Notes under the pieces: model-generated | Told to the model about the DNA's origin: nothing | What the model saw: only the letters and a program-made list of their open reading frames with translations | Database searches by the model: none | In this document: one piece after another, positions 47,001 to 56,000 of the stretch | Layout: each line of letters begins with the position of its first letter | Position numbering within the stretch: the first letter of the stretch is position 1 | Assembly (NCBI GenBank): GCA_018857735.1 | Contig: JABMCL010000767.1 | Location: forward strand, 742,501-806,500 | Reading direction: 5' to 3' | DNA: 64,000 nucleotides | From: Alviniconcha marisindica | Taxonomy: Eukaryota > Mollusca > Gastropoda > Provannidae | Translations under genes and position numbers: made by a program

Positions 47001-50000
47001 TGTGTGAAGCTGGATACAGGATGCAGACAGAATGATGTGTGAAGCTGGATACAGGATGCAGACAGAATGTGATGTTGAAGCGATTGTTCTGGATAAGGAT
47101 GCAGACAGAATGATGTGTGAATTGGATACAGGATGCAGACAGAAGATGTATGAAGCTGGATACAGGATGCAGACAGAAGATGTGTGAAGCTGGATACAGG
47201 ATGCAGACAGAATGATGTGTTAAGCTGGATACAGGATGCAGACAGAATGATGTGTTAAGCTGGATAAAGGATGCAGACAGAATGATATATGAAGCTGGAT
47301 AAAGGATGCAGACAGAATGATGTGTTAAGCTGGATACAGGATGCAGACAGAACCAATGTATGAGGCTGGATACAGGATGCGGACAGAACGATGCGTGAAG
47401 CTGGATACAGGATGCGGACAGAACGATGCGTGAAGCTGGATACAGGATGCGGACAGAAGGATGTGTGAAGCTGGATACAGGATGCGGACAGAAGGATGTG
47501 TGAAGCTGGATACAGGATGCGGACAGAAGGATGTGTGAAGCTGGATACAGGATGCGGACAGAAGATGGTGAAGCTGGATACAGGATGCGGACAGAAGGAT
47601 GGTGAAGCTGGATACAGGATGCGGACAGAAGGATGGTGAAGCTGGATACAGGATGCGGACGAACGATGGTGAAGCTGGATACAGGATGCGGACGAAGATG
47701 GTGAAGCTGGATACAGGATGCGGACGAACGATGGTGAAGCTGGATACAGGATGCGGACAGAACGATGCGTGAAGCTGGATACAGGATGCGGACAGAACGA
47801 TGCGTGAAGCTGGATACAGGATGCAGACTGAACGATGCTGAAGCTGGATACAGGATGCAGACAGGATGCTGAACTGATACAGGATGCAGACAGAATGATG
47901 TATGAAGCTGGATACAGGATGCAGACAGAATGATGTGTGAAGCTGGATACAGGATGCAGACAGAATGATGCATGAAGCTGGATACAGGATGCAGACAGGT
48001 GATGCATGAAACTGAATACAGGATGCAGACAGAATGATGTATGAAGCTGGATACAGGATGCAGACAGAATGATGTATGAAGCTAAAAGTGTCTGCTGTGA
48101 ACAGTGGCCACAGCCCCCCTCTTTCTTGCTGCAAGTGATCTACACTTCAGTCTGGCAGCCAGATAATAGTATTTGTAATCAAGTACTTCATTTGCTTCCT
48201 TCACTGACTTGATCAGATTCAGAATGGCCATGGAACAGCTTCAGTATTATTTGAGGCTGTTTTAATAAAAACAAACAAAAAACATGTTGGCAAAGAAGTA
48301 ATCATTGCCAAAATGGAAATTACAATTGATTGATTGGCTATTGTTGATCAGTGGGGAATTGTGAGATTTTATGTTTATATTATATATTAATTTTGGTTTT
48401 ATGAATACAACTACATTTTTGTTGATCTTCCGCACTGTAGAAAGGACTCCTATTGTTAATGTTATTATAAATTATTATTAAACAGTTTTGAATGTGATGC
48501 ATATTTACTGTTGGCTTTGTTTTAAAAAAATATGTTTTTGATTTTATCTAAGTTTAGATTATTATTTTTATAGTTTTGGGCATACACAAACACTTATATC
48601 ACTGCACAAAGTCAAAGAAATTTTTTTTTGACATTGACTGCTTTAATTGCTGTGCTTGTTACTGCTGTATAAGTGTAGGGTGAAGTTTGTGACTGCTGTG
48701 TAAATGTAGAGTGAAGTTGGTGACTGCTGTGTAAATGTGGAGTGAAATTAGTGACTGCTGTGTAAATGTAGAGTGAAGTTGCTGACTGCTGTGTAAATGT
48801 AGAGTGAAGTTGGTGACAGCTGTGTAAATGTAGAGTGAAGTTGGTGACTGCTGTGTAAATGTAGAGTGAAGTTGGTGACTGCTGTGTAAATGTGGAGTGA
48901 AATTAGTGACTGCTGTGTAAATGTAGAGTGAAGTTGGTGACTGCTGTGTAAATGTAGAGTGAAGTTGGTGACGGCTGTGGGGTGGTTGGGACGGTGTAAA
49001 TGTAGAGTGAAGTTGGTGACTGCTGTGTAAATGTAGAGTGAAGTTGGTGACTGCTGTGTAAATGTAGAGTGAAGTTGGTGACTGCTGTGTAAATGTAGAG
49101 TGAAGTTGGTGACTGCTGTGTAAATGTAGAGTAAAGTTGGTGACTGCTGCTGTGTGACAGGACCCTGACCGACAAGGAGACAAGCCCCGTGTGGAGACCT
49201 ATGAGATCGACCTGAACCAGTGAGTTACACACTCCCTTGTTAAGTGATTTACCATTGCCCTATCAGTTCCTGTACACACTCCCATGTTCTTTAAGTGATT
49301 AAGTGATTTACCATAGCCCTATTGATTCCTGTGCACACTCGCATGTTAAGTGGTTTGTTTACCATTGCCCTATCCATCCTTGTACACACTCCCATGTTTA
49401 GTGATTTACCATAGCCTTATTGATTCCTGTACACACTCCCATGTTAAGTGGTTTAGTGATTTACCATAGCCTTATTGATTCCTGTACACACTCCCATGTT
49501 AAGTGATTTAGTGATTTACCATAGCCTTATTGATTCCTGTACACACTCCCATGTTAAGTGGTTTAGTGATTTACCATAGCCTTATTGATTCCTGTACACA
49601 CTCCCATGTTAAGTGATTTAGTGATTTACCATAGCCTTATTGATTCCTGTACACACTCCCATGTTCAGTGGTTTGTTTACCATTGCCCTATCGATCCCTG
49701 TACACGCTCCCATGTTAAGTGATTTACCATTGCCCGATAGATTCCTGTGCTAGATGAGTTACATCTGTCTCATACATTCCCAAGATAAATGAGTTAGCAC
49801 TGCCTGGTGATCTCATATGTTCCATGAGTTGCCACTGCCACATTTATATGCTTCTGTGCACATTACATGAGTTTTAAATGCTGTCCCACACACTCATGTG
49901 TTAACATAGATTACCACTGCCACATACAGTCCCATATTACATGAGTTACCACAGGCACAGCCTCATTCATTCCTGTGTTAAATGAGTTACCACTGCCTCA

Positions 50001-53000
50001 GACACCTGTGTGTTGCACAATTTACCATCCACTTCTTTGTTACATGAGCACACTCTCCTGTGATACAAGTTACCGCCATTGTCCTGCATATGTACTCATT
50101 TGTTCCAGTGTTTGTTGCATAGTCACTGACTGAGTCAGTATACATGGTGTTGTTGTTGTTGTAGCACAGTCAGTATACAGGGTGTTGTGGGGTCTGTAGC
50201 ACAGTATACATGGTGTTGTGGGGTCTGTAGCACAGTATACATGGTGTTGTTGTGGGGTCTGTAGCACAGTATACATGGTGTTGTTGTGGGGTCTGTAGCA
50301 CAGTATACATGGTGGTGTTGTGGGGTCTGTAGCACAGTATACATGGTGTTGTGGGGTTTGTAGCACAGTATACATGGTGTTGTTGTGGGGTCTGTAGCAC
50401 AGTATACATGGTGGTGTTGTGGGGTCTGTAGCACAGTATACATGAGTGTTGTTGTGGGTCTGTAGCACAGTATACATGGTGGTGTTGTGGGGTCTGTAGC
50501 ACAGTATACATGGTGGTGTTGTGGGGTCTGTAGCACAGTATACATAGTGTTGTTGTGGGGTCTGTAGCACAGTATACATGGTGGTGTTGTGGGGTCTGTA
50601 GCACAGTATACATGGTGTTGTGGGGTTTGTAGCACAGTATACATGGTGTTGTGGGGTCTGTAGCACAGTATACACGGTGTTGTTGTGGGGTCTGTAGCAC
50701 AGTCAGTATACATGGTGTTGTTGTGGGGTCTGTAGCACAGTCAGTATACATGGTGTTGTTGTGGGGTCTGTAGCACAGTCAGTATACATGGTGTTGTTGT
50801 GGGGTCTGTAGCACAGTATACACGGTGTTGTTGTAGGGTCTGTAGCACAGTCAGTATACAGGGTGTTGTTGTAGGGTCTGTAGCACAGTCAGTATACATG
50901 GTGTTGTTGTGGGGTCTGTAGCACAGTCAGTATACAGGGTGTTGTTGTGGGGTCTGTAGCACAGTCAGTATACAGGTGTTGTTGTGGGGTCTGTAGCACA
51001 GTCAGTATGTCAGTATACATGGTGTTGTTGTGGGGTCTGTAGCACAGTATACATGGTGTTGTTGTGGGGTCTGTAGCACAGTATACATAGTGTTGTTGTG
51101 GGGTCTGTAGCACAGTATACATTGGGTGTTGTGGGGTCTGTAGCACAGTATACATGGTGTTGTGGGGTCTGTAGCACAGTATACATGGTGTTGTGGGGTC
51201 TGTAGCGCAGTATACATGGTGTTGTTGTGGGGTCTGTAGCACAGTCAGTATACATGGTGTTGTGGGGTCTGTAGCACAGTATACATGGTGTTGTTGTGGG
51301 GTCTGTAGCACAGTCAGTATACACGGTGTTGTTGTGGGGTCTGTAGCACAGTCAGTATACAGGGTGTTGTTGTGGGGTCTGTAGCACAGTCAGTATACAG
51401 GGTGTTGTTGTGGGGTCTGTAGCACAGTATACATGGTGTTGTTGTGGGGTCTGTAGCACAGTCAGTATACATGGTGTTGTTGTGGGGTCTGTAGCACAGT
51501 CAGTATACACGGTGTTGTTGTGGGGTCTGTAGCACAGTCAGTATACACGGTGTTGTTGTGGGGTCTGTAGCACAGTCAGTATACAGGGTGTTGTTGTGGG
51601 GTCTGTAGCACAGTCAAGTATACATGGTGTTGTTGTGGGGTCTGTAGCACAGTCAGTATGTCAGTATACATGGTGTTGTTGTAGGGTCTGTAGCAGTCAG
51701 TATGTCAGTATACATGGTGTTGTTGTGGGGTCTGTAGCACAGTCAGTATGTCAGTATACATGGTGTTGTTGTGGGTCTGTAGCAGTCAGTATGTCAGTAT
51801 ACATGGTGTTGTGGGGTCTGTAGCACAGTCAGTATGTCAGTATACATGGTGTTGTTGTGGGGTCTGTAGCAGATCAGTATGTCACTATACATGGTGGTGT
51901 TGTGGGGTCTGTAGCACAGTCAGTATGTCAGTATACATGGTGTTGTTGTGGGGTCTGTAGCAGAGTCAGTATGTCACTATACATGGTGGTGTTGTGGGGT
52001 CTGTAGCACAGTCAGTATGTCAGTATACATGGTGTTGTTGTGGGGTCTGTAGCAGAGTCAGTATGTCACTATACATGGTGGTGTTGTGGGGTCTGTAGCA
52101 CAGTCAGTATGTCAGTATACATGGTGTTGTAGGGTCTGTAGCAGTCAGTATGTCAGTATACATGTGTTGTTGTGGGGTCTGTAGCACAATCAGTATGTCA
52201 GTATGCATGTTGTTGTGGGGTCTGTAGCACAGTCAGTATGTCAGTATGCATGTTATTGTGGGGTCTGTAGCACAGTCAGTATGTCAGTATGCCAGTATAC
52301 ATGGTGTTGTTGTGGGGTCTGTAGCACAGTCAGTATGTCAGTATACAGGGTGTTGTTGTGGGGTCTATAGCAGTCAGTATGTCAGTATACATGGTGTTGT
52401 TGTGGGGTCTGTAGCACAGTCAGTATGTCAGTATACAGGGTGTTGTTGTGGGGTCTATAGCAGTCAGTATGTCAGTATACATGGTGTTGTTGTGGGGTCT
52501 GTAGCAGTCATTGTGTCAGTATACATGGTGTTGTTGTGGGGTCTGTAGCACAGTCAGTATGTCAGTATACATGGTGTTGTGGGGTCTGTAGCAGTCAGTG
52601 TGTCATTATACACGGTGTTGTAGGGTCTGTAGCAGAGTCAGTATGTCAGTATACATGGTGCTGTTGTGGGGTCTGTAGCACAGTCAGTATGTCAGTATAC
52701 AGGGTGTTGTAGGGTCTGTAGCAGTCAGTATGTCAGTATACATGGTGTTGTTGTGGGGTCTGTAGCACAGTCAGTATGTCACTATACATGGTGTTGTTGT
52801 GGGGTCTGTAGCAGTCAGTATGTCAGTATACAGGGTGTTGTTGTGGGGTCTGTAGCACAGTCAGTATGTCAGTATACAGGGTGTTGTAGGGTCTGTAGCA
52901 GTCAGTATGTCAGTATACATGGGGGTTGTTGTGGGGTCTGTAGCACAGTCAGTATGTCACTATACATGGTATTTCCCTTTCCAGCTGTGGACCTATGGTT

Positions 53001-56000
53001 CTGGATGCTCTCATCAAGATCAAGAATGAGATGGACCCCACTCTGACCTTCAGAAGGTCTTGCCGTGAGGGGATCTGTGGCTCCTGCTCCATGAACATTG
53101 ATGGCACAAACACATTGGCGTGTATATAGTAGGTATCACTGCCAGTAGCAACCATGGCGTGTATATAGTAGGTATAACTGCCAGTAGCAACCATGGCGTG
53201 TATATAGTAGGTATTACTGCCAGTAGCAACCATGGCACGTATATAGTAGGTATTACTGCCAGTAGCAACCATGGTGTGTATATAGTAGGTATTACTGCCA
53301 ATGCCAACCATGGTGTGTATATAGTAGGTATCACTGCCAATGCCAACCATGGTGTGTATATAGTAGGTATCACTGCCAGTACCAACCATGGTGTGTATAT
53401 AGTAGGTATCACTGCCAGTACCAACCATGGTAGGTATCACTGCCAGTACCAACCATGGTGTGTATATAGTAGGTATTACTGCCAGTACCAACCATGGTGT
53501 GTATATAGTAGGTATTACTGCCAGTACCAACCATGGCATGTATATAGTAGGTATTACTGCCAGTACCAACCATGGTATGTATATAGTAGGTATCACCGGC
53601 AGTGCCAACCATGGCATGTATATAGTAGGTATTACTGCCAGTACCAACCATGGTATGTATATAGTAGGTATCACTGCCAGTACCATCCATGGTGTGTATA
53701 TATAGTAGGTATCACTGCCAGTGCCAACCATGGCATGTATATAGTAGGTATCACTGCCAGTGCCAACCATGGCGTGTATATAGTCGGTATCACTGCCAGT
53801 GCCAACCATGGCGTGTATATAGTAGGTATCACTGCCAGTGCCAACCATAGCGTGTATATAGTAGGTATCATTGCCAATGCCAACCATGGCGTGTATATAG
53901 TCGGTATCACTGCCAATGCCAACCATGGCGTGTATATAGCTGGTGTCACTGCCAGTGCCATTCATGGGGTGTATGGTCATGAGTCAGAAATGGTGTCAAA
54001 TAGCTGTGACATTTCTTTTTGTTGTTGTTTTGTTTGTAATATTTCAGAAATAAACATAGATTGCAAAACTTTTTTTGGGTCATTTTGACATTTACTTTTA
54101 CTAGAAGTCCAGTGACAAAGTAATGTGTACATAACTTTCACAACAACATGAATTTTACTGTTCTCAAAACGATTGGCTGCACATGTGTGTGTGTTGTGTG
54201 ATGGTATTTGTATATCCTGCTGTCTGCAGCAAGATCAACAGCAACCCCAAGAAGCCGGTCAAGATCTACCCTCTGCCGCATATGTATGTCGTCAAAGATT
54301 TGGTGCCGGTAAGTTGGTTTCTTTTACTAGGTTTTGTGATGGTGTTCTCATAATGACAACTAGTTCAGGTGGGTAGTGTGACAGTGTGCTCACACTGACA
54401 CCTGGTGGTAGTAGTGTGACAGTGTGCTCACACTGACACCTGGTGCCAGTGGATTGAAGTTATGACAGTGCCCTCACAGTCACGCCTAGTGCAGTAGTGG
54501 CAGTGGGTTCAGTGTTGTGAAAGTTTCCTCACAGTGACACTTAGTGCTTGTGGGTTGAGTGTTGTGACAGTGTCCTTGCAATGCCACATGAGTAGTGTGA
54601 CAGTGTCATCACGGTGATGCCTGTCGGTGGGTTGAGTTTTGTGACAGCGTCATCACAGTGATGCCTGTCGGTGGGTTGAGTTTTGTGACAGCGTCAGCAC
54701 AGTGATGCCTGTCAGTGGGTTGAGTTTTGTGACAGCGTCAGCACAGCGATGCCTGTCAGTGGGTTGAGTTTTGTGACAGCGTCAGCACAGCGATGCCTGT
54801 CAGTGGGTTGAGTTTTGTGACAGCGTCAGCACAGCGATGCCTGTCAGTGGGTTGAGTTTTGTGACAGCGTCATCACAGCGATGCCTGTCAGTAGGTTGAG
54901 TTTTGTGACAGTGTCATCACAGCGATGCCTATCAGTAGGTTGAGTTTTGTGACAGTGTCATTATTGTTATGATTGTTACAGTGCTTTGCTCTGCTCTTGA
55001 GCACACTCACAGTGCCAGTGAATGCTCTTTAGAAAAAATAGTTTTTCCTTTATCCACTGAACGCTGATGTTGACAAAAGTGATAAAAATGTGGTGATCAT
55101 TGTGCCTGTGTATACACAAGGACCTCAGTTTGTGGTCTCATCCAAAGGACTAAAACAAGAATACTGCAGGCATTCTAAAACAAGATCCAAACACATAAAA
55201 AGTGAGAAAGAACGCTGTTTGTTCTGACAAATTCTCAAGAGAATCCCCCTTTTCAAGCTACAAAGAGAGATGAGGTATTTAGCTGGTGTTCAATGAGTGG
55301 AAGACTTATACGGATGGCAGCTGCTTCCTGGCTGATTGATGTGTGGGCTTGCTGCAGGACATGAGCAACTTCTACGCGCAGTATCGCTCCATTGAGCCCT
55401 ACCTGAAGACCCGGGACGAGGCCACCCACAAGCTCGGCTCCCAGCAGTACCTGCAGTCGGTGGAGGACCGAGCCAAGCTGGTCAGTGGTTGGCTTGCCTT
55501 GTTCAGCTGGACAGAAGGCAAAGCTCTCTTTTTAATGTCATGTACAGTCAGTGGTTGGCTTGCCTTGTTCAGCTGGACAGAAGGCAAAGCTCTCTTTTTA
55601 ATGTCATGTACAGTCAGTGGTTGGCTTGCCTTGTTCAGCTGGACAGAAGGCAAAGCTCTCTTTTCAATGTCATGTACATCGTACAGTATCTAAAAACACT
55701 TAGACGTGTTTGAATCTGAGGAGAATACTTGCAAGTTAAAGAAAGGAGAGCTGTACTTGTTTATGAAGATGGGTTGCCAGACTGCAGGATCTGCGAGTGT
55801 TGCTGTGTTGACAGGATGGGCTGTATGAGTGTTGCTGTGTTGACAGGATGGGCTGTATTTGTGTTGTGTGTTGACAAGATGGGTTGTGTTGTGTTGACAG
55901 GATGGGCTGTATGAGTGTTGCTGTGTTGACAGGATGGGTTGTGTTGTGTTGACAGGATGGGCTGTATGAGTGTTGCTGTGTTGACAGGATGGGCTGTGTT

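Noticed and set aside
46810..48134. Minus-strand ORFs up to 387 codons (SASCIQLH repeats)
   Set aside because: They are translations of the 35-bp intronic array and overlap in three frames, as expected for a stop-free repeat.
52949..54088. ORFs of 343 and 322 codons across the exon-4 array
   Set aside because: Both strands are open through the same 37-bp repeat, and the plus-strand ORF starts inside the array and not in the SDHB frame.
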